This document shows, piece by piece, positions 37,641-50,080 of a stretch of DNA of 64,000 bases. Both the position numbers and the translations under genes were made by a program. The notes below the pieces were generated by a model that was given only the letters and a program-made list of their open reading frames with translations, was not told the origin of the DNA and searched no databases. The DNA comes from Protopterus annectens. Taxonomy: Eukaryota; Chordata; Ceratodontiformes; Protopteridae. The stretch is from assembly GCF_019279795.1 (NCBI RefSeq), contig NC_056727.1, positions 1,205,922,327 to 1,205,986,326 on the forward strand. Direction: 5' to 3'. Position 1 is the stretch's first letter, and each line of letters opens with the position of its first letter.

Positions 37641-38929
37641 TCACTGTATAACTATTTGACACACAATACTAAACACTGGGCTTTTCATGCAACAGTATAA
37701 CTGTCTATACAGCTGAGGGAAGCAGTGACTGAAACCACACTGACAGGTGTTGGTCTCAGGAATGTGGTGCAAACACAGTGTTTCCATATCATTCTACAAA
37801 CTACAGCATCTTATCACAATCTTGAATCTGGGCCCAGTTTCATTACAAATGTTTCATAATAATCCATGTTTGCATTTCTATACATGATATGTGATGGCTC
37901 ACAAATAATATAACTGTGTTATTTCAGCAAGCAGTTTCGAAGTGTTTTGTGTTTCATTTGCCTTCTATAAAAGACACAAACTACCAGAAGTGAGGACAAA
38001 AGCCAAGCTGTTATTGAAGGGAAAGTTTAATTTATTAATCTGTGCAAAAGTTACAGTAGTAATAATATCCATACAGTACACCAATATTCCTAACTGTAAA
38101 CAATGAAATTCAACAATGTTTCTCTTATTAATGCAGTAAATGAGCACCGTCAAAGCCATGGTGTTATACTATACTACCCTAGTATCAAACCCTCAGCCCA
38201 GCCTCTTCAAAACTCTTCTCCTCCCCTAACCTGTCAAAAATCATCTTGTGTCACATGCCTACTCCCTGAATATAGAACATTCATTAATAAATATAACTCA
38301 AAGGCATTCTTGTCCCCTTACAATTACTTATATACAAAAATAGCGTACAAAACATAAAATGTACAAAATGTTGCATTTTGCACCAATATAAAAAAGAAGT
38401 CCCGTTTTCTTTGCTTCAAGCAAGTTTTCGGAGATTTTGATTGCACTGTTCCACGTTAACATATGTATATCCTGACTTCACAACCTTCCAACATCCTTTC
38501 TCTTGCCTTCAGGTGTCTCTTCAATCTGTCAAGTATTCTGTGTGTCCTGCTACTCCAAAATACTGGCATGGCTTTCAATTCACAGTACAGAAACAGTCTT
38601 CATCTATACTGTAGTCACTGCTGCCCTAAGGAAAGGAAGAAGGGGGGAGAGAGAGTGTGTGAAATGCCTGTTGATTTTGTCCTGGAAGATAGTGAATATT
38701 TAATTTACACCTTACCAACAACTGGCAGATTAATGTAGCAAATGAAATGCATTATCTTCAAAATGTGTAATTCAGTTAGTTAGGTAACTAATTAATCTAG
38801 GCAGTTTTGTTATCATGTTTGTTTCAATTTGTTTTATTAACTAAATTTGTTTACTACTGTTTCTTGTTCCATATGGCAAGTATAAGCAGAATGCCGTAAG
38901 CCTTTCCACCTAAAGATTGGGGCTCTTAT
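37641..38929. other. Unassigned sequence
   Basis: No gene, RNA or repeat family is recognised. Confidence 0.4.
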
Positions 38930-39260
38930 AAATGTTAAAAATCAATGAAATATTTTGGAAAAAAAACAAAGATTGGGTTTCTGCCTCTTTACATGCACAA
39001 ACTGGGATTTTTTTTTTACAAAAATGTGAGATTCTGCAAGGTATGCTATACTACAATCAGTACAAATTACTAAGATTTACTTTATTGCCAAAATAAATAG
39101 TCATGTTTGTTGAATGCTGGTTCCTATTGTTTGATAGCTTACTAAAGTATTTCATGTAGAAAATCTTTGTTTTGTGCAACGCGTAGATGAAAGTGAAAAA
39201 AAAATATTCAAAACTGTAGGACATTTGTTATACATTTTTGTGGAACATTCTACTCATGAC
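38930..39260. mobile_element. Diverged relative of the hAT MITE at 11182
   Basis: It shares the internal order AAANGTGAGATTYTGCA, TTTATTGCCAAAATAAA, TATTTCATGTA and GTAGGACATTTG with 11182-11502. The termini are too degraded to define a target duplication. Confidence 0.55.
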
Positions 39261-39647
39261 AGAAGAACAGAATTTCATCCTGTCTAGCTCTAGAGCATTA
39301 GTACAAAAATATAAGCTTACAAACATACAAGCATAAGGATCCATGTATATAACACCAAATCTGCTTATGTATGCAGGATAAGAAATGGAATCGTGAAGGT
39401 ACCCCACTAGTCAAGTTTAGTAGGTGATATTAATAAAGGCTTAAATTTAAGTCCTGACAAGAATCTGGTAGCAAGAAGGGTAGCATTTTCAATGGTAAAG
39501 ACTGGGTAGTTTGATCTCTGCTCCTAGGCCTGACCACTTAAAGTTTTAGAAAGCATTTGTTGTAGAGTAAGTAGAAAAGATATTGACAAATTTAGAAGAC
39601 AAGGAAAGATAAAATGATATTTCCAGTGGTGAAACATTATGAGCAGA

Positions 39648-39648
39648 C

Positions 39649-39717
<69 letters not shown>
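39648..39717. repeat. (CA)n microsatellite
   Basis: CA dinucleotide tract of about 70 bp. Confidence 0.97.
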
Positions 39718-39719
<2 letters not shown>

Positions 39720-40028
39720 GTGTGGCAGTACTGACAAAGATAACTAGTCAAAAATGTGTCTCTTCATGTTGTTTAGGTTCTGATAATCTATCCATTCGTA
39801 ACCCTTTTTCCATGGATTGGGTTGTCACATTAACAGTGACAATCATCTAGAGCCAGTGTTCACACTGCTGGATATTTTTCATAATATCTGTTAAAAATAT
39901 CCAAAAAATGTCATCATAAAATCAACATTACATGACTTAAGTGATCCATGATATCTCGAATACTGAGATTTGAAAGCCAGTCTTTGATGAAATACACTGA
40001 ACCCTGGTATTTCAAAAACAAATATTTC

Positions 40029-40140
<112 letters not shown>

Positions 40141-40738
40141 TTGCGTGTGTGAGTGTGTGTGCACCTATGTGTTTGCAGTGGCAGTTTGCTTCCTTAAATC
40201 AATAAATTAGAATGATCACCAGCACCATCTAAATGAAAAGCTTCCCCCTGCCACAGTATGACCTGGGAATTCTCTCCTAGCACTGTTCTGTAGCCAGACA
40301 CACATTCTTACGTACAACGAGCTTTGTCTGTTTTATGGCATATGGATATGCAGTGTAAAATAATCGATAATCACAATGTTTATTAATTACAGAACTGCGT
40401 CTATGTGTTTTTGATTCATAATGTCCTTATACAAAGTTTTGACAGTAATTATCTGTGTGAGTTGCATGTAACTCCGTCTTTCTATTTGTTTTCTCAGTAA
40501 TTAGAATTGCATTAGCTTGTATAGTCTGTAATAAATTAGCTTAGCAAACTGCTGCAAGTTAGATAATTTATGTCTGCTGTATATGCAACTTCTAACCATG
40601 CTTTCACTGATGGTGATGAAACTATTGTGCATTATGTATGATTTACCAACTGCATATTTTACTTAAGTGCAATGTCATCCTTTAAGGTGAAACATGCAGT
40701 TCTTATATGTATTTAACTCGTTTTGATAGTTGCTTCTG

Positions 40739-40746
<8 letters not shown>
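40141..40746. other. Unassigned sequence
   Basis: No gene or repeat is recognised. Confidence 0.4.
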
Positions 40747-40808
<62 letters not shown>

Positions 40809-40810
40809 AT
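40747..40810. repeat. (TA)n(TG)n microsatellite, left flank of foldback element B
   Basis: A dinucleotide tract ending exactly at the left arm of the foldback element. A matching TA/TG tract resumes on the right at about 41258. Confidence 0.95.
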
Positions 40811-41254
40811 GGTTTACCTTCAAAATGTCACAGCCCACATCGTCTGTCACAGCCCACATCGTCAAAGCTGAAAACGGAAAGACTAAAACATCATAAGTGC
40901 AGAATCACGAACTCCCAGAACATCATCCTTCCTCTCCAGGAAAGTAACCACTTGGTCACCAATGAAAAAAACACAATGGGTAGGAAATGACACCCATCAA
41001 AGCATCAAAATGGAGTCTTCACTCCACACACCCCTCATGTGGAAGGCTTCACTCCCTCACACCCCCCACTTAAATATACAAACTGAGATCGCACTACAGC
41101 GGAGAAAGGGCAAAGTTCACCATGGTGGCCAAGTGGTTACTTTCCCAGAGAAGAAAGACAATGTTCCAGAGTTTGTAATTCTACACTTATGACATTTTGG
41201 TCTCACCGTTTTCACCTTTGACAATGTGGGCTGAGACATTTTAAAGGGGAATCC
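40811..41254. mobile_element. Foldback element B with the shared core
   Basis: The arms (about 40811-40965 and 41120-41254) are inverted repeats of ~135 bp, with for example GAAAGTAACCACTTGG against CCAAGTGGTTACTTTC. The left arm carries a 19 bp tandem duplication (TGTCACAGCCCACATCGTC twice) that the right arm lacks. The core at about 41010-41110 has TGGAGTCTTCACTCCA (a hairpin), ATGTGGAAGGCTTCACTCCC, CCACTTAAATATACAAAC and GAGATCGCAC, homologous to the cores of elements A and C. It sits inside a microsatellite and encodes nothing. Confidence 0.8.
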
Positions 41255-41257
41255 TGT

Positions 41258-41269
41258 ATATAAATATAA

Positions 41270-41346
<77 letters not shown>
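41258..41346. repeat. (TA)n(TG)n microsatellite
   Basis: Resumes the tract interrupted by foldback element B. Confidence 0.95.
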
Positions 41347-41348
<2 letters not shown>

Positions 41349-41483
41349 GCTCTCTATTACTATGTAAACCACTAAGAAAGACTTTTTTCCTTCACTTTTC
41401 CATTGAATAGAGCCAGTGCCCAGTTCACTGAGGCTGTCACCAAATGCAGCCAGTAAGCAAACATGTAGAACAACTGATATTAA

Positions 41484-41897
41484 GGGTCTATATCATGAGA
41501 TCGACATCTTAAAATGTCGACTCTCATTTGTTCGACACGAAAATGTCAAGCTCCAACTTTTCAGAACGGTCAAATCACCAGTTTCTTTCCAACGGAAAGA
41601 AATCGGTTGGCCGTTCTGTTACACCTGCCCTTTCCCTGACTGTTTTGTGGTGTCGGAGTTAAAATATTTAGTTAGGCGGGTGTGGGGGGCACAGCCTCCC
41701 ACATTGTGGGGTGTGGGGGGTGAAGCCCCCCACTTAAATATGTATGTTTTTATGTGGCGTTGGTGTTTGGCCAACCAATTTCTTTCTGTTGGAAAGAAAT
41801 CAGTGATTTGGCCGTTCGGGAAAGTTGGAGTTTGACATTTTTGTGTCAAACAACTGAGAGTCGACATTTTAAGATGTTGATCTCATGTTATAGACCC
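41484..41897. mobile_element. Foldback element C, 414 bp, 8 bp target duplication
   Basis: The ends GGGTCTATA...TATAGACCC are flanked by identical GATATTAA (41476-41483 and 41898-41905). The arms are ~129 bp with about a tenth mismatches, and contain inner palindromes (TCGACAT..ATGTCGA and TTTCTTTCC..GGAAAGAAA). On the minus strand the core has GTGGGGGGCTTCACCCCCCAC, AATGTGGGAGGCTGTGCCCC, CCTAACTAAATATT and AACTCCGA, matching elements A and B. The 8 bp duplication points to hAT-type integration, but the ends are not a classic hAT terminus. Confidence 0.87.
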
Positions 41898-41905
41898 GAT
41901 ATTAA

Positions 41906-43539
41906 GTGCTGCAGCCATTCTTCTCGTGTCCAGTAGTACAGGCTCACTCTTGCAAGCTCATCAAATTTTAGACAGTACTTCCTAATTAGATACAAGTATC
42001 TGGACAATAAGATGAGCAGACAGAAGCTAGAGGCTGGCCTTTCCTTCTTCAAAGTAAATAAAATCCTTTTTGGTACTCACTCACTTAAACATATTGCACA
42101 GTGCTTACTGGAGTCTTCTAACATTATACAATAAAAATGTAATTAATTCTGCTGTGTTTATCCTACAATACAGTTTCAACACCCACTTTATTCCATAACA
42201 TTCAGGCATTTCTTACGATAAAGACTATGTAATGAGTTGATAGGCTGCTTAAGTCATATTTACCTACAGGATCTGAATGATGCGGCAAGATTTTAGACAT
42301 ACATTCAAAACATTCAGCACTTTCACGCGCACTCATTTATCAGCTCATCTTAACTTCCTTGAGTGTTAAAGTATTGCTGTTCAGGAGGCTGGATCAATGT
42401 AAACAATGTCTTTCATTAGTGGGCTATCAGGCTGTTTCATCATTGTACTAGAAGGAGCTAAAGTTCATAATGCAAATATCAACGTTATCCAGTTAGTATT
42501 ACAGAGTCAAGGTGCCAACACCTTGGGTATATCGTAGTTTGGTCAGAACTACTTGATTTATTCACAATTACTTGGAATGACTGACTTATTGCATTATCTG
42601 TAAGTATTGTCTGCTATTATTTTGTCACTTTCATACTTGTGCTATATATAGCATGTTAATTTCTGCATCATTTCAGTTTTTGTAACTAGTTATGTATCAA
42701 TGCTGTTTATCTTTGTAGTTTTATTCTACTGCTTTATGTGATCAAATCGAGTAATTATATGAACGCATAATCTTTATGCATTTCAAAAACATTGACTTAG
42801 TAAGAAAACATCTATTGTATGGGAAACAGGAACTCAGCAGAGTACAAAGAACCATTCTGAAACATTGGTTAACCGCATGTGAGTTTGTAATTAAGACTGA
42901 CACGGTGGTTGAAGTCTTTTCAAAAGATTCAATAAAAACTTAGTTTAAGATATTTCACAGAATGATACAACAGATTACTGAATAAGGGGCAATGAGTTTT
43001 ATGGCCTTTCTGACTTACGACTACAGATGACTATGCTGCAGAACATAATGAAGATGGAATTTAAGGAGACTACAACCAGAAGCTTTATACCTCTGAGAGG
43101 CCTCCTGGTACAGGAGCCTGCTGGCTGTCGTATTCCCAATGTGTCTTGGAGAATGACGGTGGTATCTAAGCCATGCATCCATATGATGGAGCGAATGAAG
43201 TACGCAGTCACTTCATGTACTAGTCTTTGGGGGCGCATTTCATGGGATGGTATTGTAAGTACTATATCTAGTTATTAGCTGTTAGGGTAGAGGGTACCAC
43301 GTACAAGTTTGCTTAATTTATCTTATGTTACCTGTTTATTCAAAGACCAATTTGGAGAAGCCCTAAGGATTTATAAACACTGGACCTCACTTTGCCTTAT
43401 TCTGGCCCTGCTTTTGATACATAACAGGAAGCTAGTGTGATGCACGCATACTTAGGATAATTATAGAATATTTTACAAGACATTTAGTATCTGTGCTAGT
43501 TATGGTATAATGAATTTGTGATAGTCATAAGTAGGAAAA
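41906..43539. other. Unassigned sequence
   Basis: No gene, RNA or repeat family is recognised. Confidence 0.4.
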
Positions 43540-43810
43540 GAACTATGTAGCTTATAGTTTAGAAAAGAAAGGAGGGGAATGTAGTAGAATGAACATAGAT
43601 GAAGGGAGGTGGAATAAGAGAAGGATAAAACTGAAGTGGACAAGGTAAATAGAGCTAAGAGCAGGGGAGAGAAGGTGAGAGGAAAGACTAAGAGGGAAAA
43701 GTAGGTGATAAAGGAAGACAGAGTTTATAGGAGAAGTGAAAGAAGGTGGAGGGGTGATGAAATGGCTAGAAATTAGCCTGGAGTTGAGCAGGAGCATATC
43801 CAAGATTTAG
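43540..43810 (-). repeat. GA-rich tract resembling L2-like 3' regions
   Basis: Purine-rich on the plus strand, similar in style to the GA-rich parts of the LINE 3' ends at 33.3, 44.4, 53.6 and 61.1 kb. Assignment is weak. Confidence 0.3.
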
Positions 43811-44340
43811 ACAGGTGTTCCTTACGTGCATGCTTGAAGGATGTGTGAATGTGGTTAGCTCTTCAGCAAAAGCAGTGAACCAAAGTGTACTGGAAGTAAT
43901 GGCTAGTTTCTGTGGCATCATGTCCATTACTTGCTGCCAAAAGGGTAACAGCAACATTTTAAAGAAACTCCTTAACAAACTTTCTGTCAATCTGAGCATC
44001 TGGGAAAATGACTGTCACCCTCACTGTTTTAAGATGGCCACTCACTTCATTACTATATCCAATGGCAGACTCAGAAACTTCCCACTGAGTCTATCCACTA
44101 TTTATTTATTTGCTTTTGATTACTGGGAATGTGTAATCATGTTAAAAACATTTTCAGTGAGGCCCAAGGTGAAAAGCTACATCAGACATATCACACAGTT
44201 TTAATTAACAAATCAGGACAGACAACTACATAACAAGATACAAAATGCATTGAAACAGTTTTATACAACTGTTATTCTAAAGGTAAAGTCTTTTCAACAA
44301 TACATTACAAAAACATGTAAGCACAGTATGTCGAGATTAC

Positions 44341-46290
44341 ATATTTACATTTGTTAGGTGGGTTAGTCTAGCTAGTAAGAAAATGTGGAGGTTCTGATAA
44401 ATATGACAGTTGAAACTCAGTAGTGGGGAAAAAGAGAAAAAGAAAGATGCAGAGGTGCATATTATAGAATATAAAGACTGGGTATATGTAGTTCATTAGT
44501 TAAAAGTAGAAAAGACAAATAAGATACCCTGAACAAGGAAAAGGGCACAGGAAGTGAGTTTGAGGTATTGAAGTATGAAGCATCTTGAGTTTAGAGCTAA
44601 AACTGACCTTGAGATGTGAAGGAAAAACTGTGTGAGACAAAAGCTATAGGGATGTTAGATATACATGGTAATTTAATAGGTTACTAGGGCTTAGATTAGA
44701 AAGAGATCCTAACAGTGAGCATATACTGGAAATAGATTGGCAGTTAAATATTGAAAGAGAAGAGATAATGATGTTAAAAACAGAATAGTGGTGAGGTAGA
44801 TAGGAGAGTAGAAGTATAAGGAGATGGGGAGACGAGGCTGAGCACTCATTAAGACGTGCACTGAGGAATTCGGCATACTGAATATATAGGGTTTTAGGCA
44901 GGGAAATCCAACACATGAATTTTGCCCCATATGAGAAGGTCTAGGGTAGGATAGGGTTTAACCTGGGATTATAGAGGGTCAAAGCCATTTGCTTATTAAA
45001 TGGAGCTTAAGCTGTGATTTGAAAGCTCTAACATTTGCATGTAACATTCAAAGGGATAGCATTCTGTAGTTTGGCATTACTGTGGTATTGTGAGAGTTAG
45101 TTGTAGTGAGTAATAAGTTACCTTGAGAGCAAAAAGACCCATTTAGGATAGTGGTATTGTATCATATTATTTAGATCTGGGCAATTTTAGGGTTTATAAA
45201 AAAGCTTGTGTACAACATTAAGCTGGGATAGTGCAAGGTAGTGTGAAAGTCACACAACGGGCATATTAATTTGGTAAGAGCTAGATAGTAGTGTATTCTG
45301 TAACGATGGTTAGCAGCAAATCTGGTGAGTTTATTATAACCTTGCTGAAATTTTAATGGTAGTGAAATTTGAAGAGTTATATAATTAGAGGAAGAAAAAC
45401 AGAGGTGTGATAGTAGCAGAATGTGGTTATGCATTTCCTGGCTTTATCAGTAAGGAAGGTCTTCGCTCTGTATAGAGTACCTGTATTTTGGTGAGGTTTT
45501 TAAAATTAATATTAGTATGTTGTTGTGTCTTTCGGCTTTTCCCGGTTAGGGGTCGCCACAATGGAACTCCGGTCCGCTAATGATTGGCAGTAGATTTTTA
45601 CGTGCTGGCTTGCCGGGCCTAACACACAACCTTCAACGAAGGAATGCCCATTCACGCATGTCGCCACACAGAAGACGCTCTAACTGAGAATCGAACGGGC
45701 AACGTCTAACTGTGAGGTGACAACGCTACCGTAGCACCACCACCGCAGTATAAAATTAATATTAGTATGTGATGGTCGAATTTAATCTGACCATCAATAA
45801 TGACACCAAGTAATTTAGTCATGTGGGATACCAATAGTAAGTAACAGGGAAGTAGAGAAATCATTTTGCCACTTAACTGCTTGTGCCCTATTTGAGAGAT
45901 CAATGTGAAACCACTGTCATGAGGAATTGGTACGTCCTATGGATGCAAGTTTGTTCAACAGTTTTTGATGAGATACAGTGTCAAAAGTTTTTGATAAGTC
46001 TAAAAGAGGGCAATGATCATATTTCCTTCATTTCTGTAAGTGTTATTAGCAAGGTTTACCACCACAGTAGTTGTTCTAAGGTGAGGGTGGAAACCGTGTT
46101 GGGTGAGGGAGAGAAGCTGCTTATTGGTTAAGTGATTGAGAAGTTGTGTGTTTATGCATTTTTTCTAATACTTTGGACAGCAGCAATAGTATAGTAATTG
46201 GCCTGAAATTTGAGAGATCACATGAGGCACTAACCTTTTGTAAGGGTATAACAAATGATTTTTTCATAATATTCTTGTAATCTGAAAAAT
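44341..46290 (-). pseudogene. L2-like LINE, 3' half, with a SINE inserted
   Basis: The minus strand shows FRPITILLLLSKVLEK (about 46190), a motif-A-like ALLLDLSKTFDTVSHQKLLNKL (about 45975-46040), TKLLGVIIDGQIKFDHH, the LGV region (about 45780-45830), and LTRFAANHRYRIH (about 45300). The 3' end approaches a TTTGTTAGGTGGGTTAGTC block at 44346, comparable to the tails of other copies. Broken by frame changes; a 230 bp SINE interrupts it at 45521-45750. Confidence 0.78.
45521..45750 (-). mobile_element. tRNA-derived SINE with a perfect 20 bp target duplication
   Basis: On the minus strand the head reads GGTGGTGCTACGGTAGCG and later GCCCGTTCGATTCTC (B box GTTCGATTC). The tail is GTGGCGACCCCTAACCGG followed by AAAGCCGAAAGACAC, a 3' end also seen in fish LINE/SINE pairs. 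The 20 bp at 45501-45520 and 45751-45770 (TAAAATTAATATTAG...) are identical. Intact boxes and a perfect duplication make it the freshest SINE here. It lies in an L2-like LINE. Confidence 0.9.
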
Positions 46291-47285
46291 ATCAGATGTG
46301 GTCTTTGTCTTCAAACTTGGGGAAAAAAGATTTATGTGATTATTTTCCCCCACTGTAGTGTTACCTCCTGTTACAACTGTGAAACAGCTGTTATGAATCA
46401 TTTAACTGCAGTTCTGCTTTTCTATGGACTCTTGACTCAGTATCAACATGTGTTTAGGCCAAGATACAGTACTGTCACTGCCATTTTATGTCTTAGTTAG
46501 TCCCTTCAAAATATAAGCTTTTATATATCACTTATTGTCCTACCTTGAGGTTCCTGTATATACCAGTGCTCAAACGACTCAGTCCACTCACAAAACCATT
46601 ATACTAGAGAGACCTTCCTGCATTTTAAATAATGGAGAATGCACCTTCAAGAATCTAATCACAGCAGTATGTGAACCTTCTTGCCTTCTCTCCTTTGAAG
46701 TGCCCAGAATCATAATACCTTTGTAGCGCTATTCCTTGATCATTGTAAGACTTTCGCAGTATGTTCCTGCTATGATCCCTGGTGCTTTATCCACTTAATC
46801 TGGTTTGTGCATCACTATCTGCTGAGGCATATGCCTCTGACCAGCGCCTCCCCCAACTAGGAGCCACCTTATTGACATTTACTTCCCATGTCTGTCTCTG
46901 CTGCTGTGGTAATATTGTTCTTCCCATCATTTCTTCCTTTTAGTTTTCAGCCTTCCTACTTTTTCAAACTATATTGAAGAGTTTGCAGTGTAACAATAGT
47001 GATTCTGTTTCTGCTTTATCTCCATTCGTAATAACTCCTACCATTAAACCATCTCCTGTAAATAATAATGCCAGTGGTTCCATTGTATTACCTTTCTTGA
47101 CTTGGACCTCCAGTTGTAAACATCATAGTTATTCCTCTTGCCTTATATTTATATCGTCATGTTTGTTTTGTAATTTACCTTGCCTACTTGCCCTGCTTAC
47201 TGCATTTTAATGTACATTAAAATGAATGAATTAATTACATTAATGCATTCAGTTTGCATCTATTGACTTTCACACTTCTGTTTTT
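46291..47285. other. Unassigned sequence
   Basis: No gene or repeat family is recognised. Confidence 0.4.
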
Positions 47286-47500
47286 TTTCATTTGTTAACC
47301 AGGTAAGCCTACCGGACACAACTGTCCCATTTCAGAGGTAAAGCAGGGTCACTGTCTGGTCAAGTGACTTGGTGAAAGTCACATAGTAGACAAACGGAGA
47401 TGGAAGGAATCAAACCCTGTATCTTCAGCAACAGGAAGCAGCTTGTTAACAGCTCAGAACTTAATGCTCTGTGCTGACTGCCACAGTTGCTTGCATATAA
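47286..47500 (-). mobile_element. tRNA-headed SINE with an L2-like tail
   Basis: The left end TTTGTTAACCAGGTAAGCC is the complement of the LINE-type tail. The right part, on the minus strand, has CAGGGTTTGATTCC (B box). Likely related to the copy at 37255. Confidence 0.6.
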
Positions 47501-47706
47501 CATGGTATATCAGTCAAAATGAGTGTTTATACCATGATCAGTCCAGAGTGTATTTCATCTGTATCTCTGCATGCATGCATGTACAAGTTATATTCTACTC
47601 TGTAACTTTGATTGCCTAAGTCATGGTTGTAAGTAGTTTTTGGACCAACCTTCCCTATTCACAAACAAATAAATAAACTAAATAAGAATCATAATTTTTT
47701 AAGGAG

Positions 47707-47880
47707 GGAGGGTTGGCATAATGGTTAAGGTCTTACCCTCAAACATGCATCACGCAGGGTTTGATTCTGACTTCTGTTTATTAGCTAAGCTTGTAATGGT
47801 CTGTAGACTGATAGCCTGGTATTACCTATGTACCCACTATGGGGACTGCAATCTTTTATATACATAAAAAATTATGACTA
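47707..47880 (+). mobile_element. tRNA-derived SINE (plus strand)
   Basis: A box at TTGGCATAATGGTTAAGG (47713-47730), B box at GGGTTTGATTC (47757-47767), then a body containing GGCTAAGCTTG-like and GATAGCCTGGTATTACC text. Same family as 29050-29275 and 54150-54285. Confidence 0.72.
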
Positions 47881-48532
47881 TGTCTGATAAAAATGACAGT
47901 TCTGACCTCACAAAGAATCTGTCTTTTCTTTGAGAAGCTATGTGACAGAAGAACATTTATATATAAACAAAAACAAAAACAAACAAAAGAAGAATGCAGA
48001 GTCTGGGAGTCTCATTCCTGGTGACCCTCTTATTTGCCTTATATTACTTATTACTGGACCTATTCTGTTTTCCATAAATGTTAACAACCCAACACCATGC
48101 ATCCAAAAATGATTATATACTTACAGGAGGGAACTAGAATGCTTTGGCAGAGGATAAAAGGGATAAGCTCTCAAACATTTTTTTCTTCCTAAATTAATTC
48201 CAGATATACAAAACCCATGTAACCTTTTACATCTTGCTTAGGACTTCATAACCTGATTCTCCATGGTTTACCTTTCTTTCCTCATTACAGAAATCTTGAC
48301 CGGGGTAATTTATTTGTAGCCCATGAAAAATTATTATACACAGTTAATGATGTAGCAAATGATCCCCTTACTTGTCTAATCACTTAGAAGTTTTTCTTGT
48401 CACTAAACTTTCAACACTGTAAAAAATCTGTGAAAGAAGATTGGAGATAGACCTTAAACATAGGAATTTTAGAGCTACTGCAAGCTGCAGAGAATATAAA
48501 TCAAAGTGTATTAGTTCTGTTGACTTCAAACA

Positions 48533-48533
<1 letters not shown>
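47881..48533. other. Unassigned sequence
   Basis: No gene or repeat is recognised. Confidence 0.4.
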
Positions 48534-48578
<45 letters not shown>

Positions 48579-48580
48579 AC

Positions 48581-48636
<56 letters not shown>
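48534..48636. repeat. Self-complementary microsatellite (CA)n-ATATAT-(GT)n
   Basis: A CA tract (48534-48580) passes through ACACATATATGTGT into a GT tract (to 48636). The two halves are reverse complements, so the tract can fold back on itself. Confidence 0.95.
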
Positions 48637-48637
<1 letters not shown>

Positions 48638-49949
48638 CACACATACATGAGTATATAATGAGCTTTTATTTTGTTAGCCAAATCCCACTATCTGAGTGGG
48701 AGAACAAACTGCCTTCATTACCCAAGTGACCCACAATGCCTTCCACAGGCAAGTGATCACACCCTCCCCATTTAGTAATGACAGCAACCACCATATGGTG
48801 GCTTGGTGGGCTGAAAGTAAATCCCAGAACACCTTTTCCCCCTCACTCCTCCTCCACAGGTATGCGTGGAAGGTATGTTTTCCACTCCATCATGCCCTCC
48901 CTCCCTTCTCGGATGGGCACACACATCCTCCTTTGCTTGTGACATCAAGCCCCTAAGCTACTAATCAAACCTGGATCAGCTAGACTGTAGTTGGAGGTAG
49001 GCCTCTGGTGCAGGGCTCAGTTTATGATTTTTAATAATTAATTACCCTTTCTAAAAAGGGTCACCCATTTCCTATGCTTTACTCTGCTTTATGCTGACTG
49101 TAAATCTAGAGTAGATGATATTTTATATAGCCTTTGGTTTTGCCTTTGTATAGAGAAGGGTTGGAATAATAATAACAACAGGTTAAAGCAAATACAACAG
49201 ACTAAACATTATATAAACTGGAAATTTGCTATTTCATATAAAACCAGTTTTGTCATGAAATAAGCAAAGTTTGTAATTTTAATTGTGCTGTTTGCTTTAG
49301 TAATATTTTATGTATCATCTCAATGGTTAAATTTACAAAGTATTAATATGAGTAATTTATCTACGCTTGTGATAGTTATATGAGGGCATACAAATGACAA
49401 GCAAACTAAAAAAATCCTCATGGAAACTCTTGATTCATATTGTAAACTTGTAATTTTTCACTTTAGCAACTTGTTCAACCTATGTTGTAAGTCATTTAGC
49501 TAATTCTCAATTATTTAATGGTGGATACAATTATGTTATTTTATACTCATCATTCCACCAGTGAAAAGGACAAATAATTCATGCTGCTTTGGAAAAATTC
49601 CTGACACTTTCTGATATTCATGTAATTTGTTAATTTGTTGTTCTAGAAATAGTACATACAGTTACTATGTATTTTGAGGATTGTTCTGCCTGCCTATTTT
49701 TTATGCTATCATTTGCATTACATTATTTACTGTGAGCTAAAATCAGCAAAAATATACCTGACAAAAATGAAAAAAAAAAAACTTTGATTTCAATCACATT
49801 GTTTTTATTTCTGTTTGTTAGAAAGACCTGCATTGATTTTTGTGTGTCAGACTCAACAAATTTTGATATAAACAGATTAGCTATAAGATACAGCCTGGCT
49901 TCTTGCAACACACGTCTTATCAGCTGAATTTGTTTCAGTTCTATAAAAG
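48637..49949. other. Unassigned sequence
   Basis: No gene, RNA or repeat family is recognised. Confidence 0.4.
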
Positions 49950-50080
49950 GCTTACAATAAGGGTAGACAAGAGGAATCACAGCAAATGTCACATATTTTT
50001 ACTTTAGCAAGGCCTTTGACAAAGTACAACACAGGAAGCTGTTAGGGAAGATGACGTACAAGAGCACAACACTAAAGTCT
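49950..50080 (+). pseudogene. LINE reverse transcriptase scrap (motif A region)
   Basis: The plus-strand text translates as YFYFSKAFDKVQHRKLLGKM, matching the CR1-type motif VVYLDFSKAFDKVPHxxLL. Nothing further is recognisable on either side. Confidence 0.7.

Noticed and set aside
43027-43278. 83-codon plus-strand frame at 43.0 kb
   Set aside because: No recognisable motif, no splice-site support, and the opposite strand is equally open by chance.
47707-47880. Functional tRNA gene from the A and B boxes (also 45.5, 29.2 and 54.2 kb)
   Set aside because: No complete cloverleaf is evident, the copies share non-tRNA bodies, and one has a target duplication; these are SINE heads.
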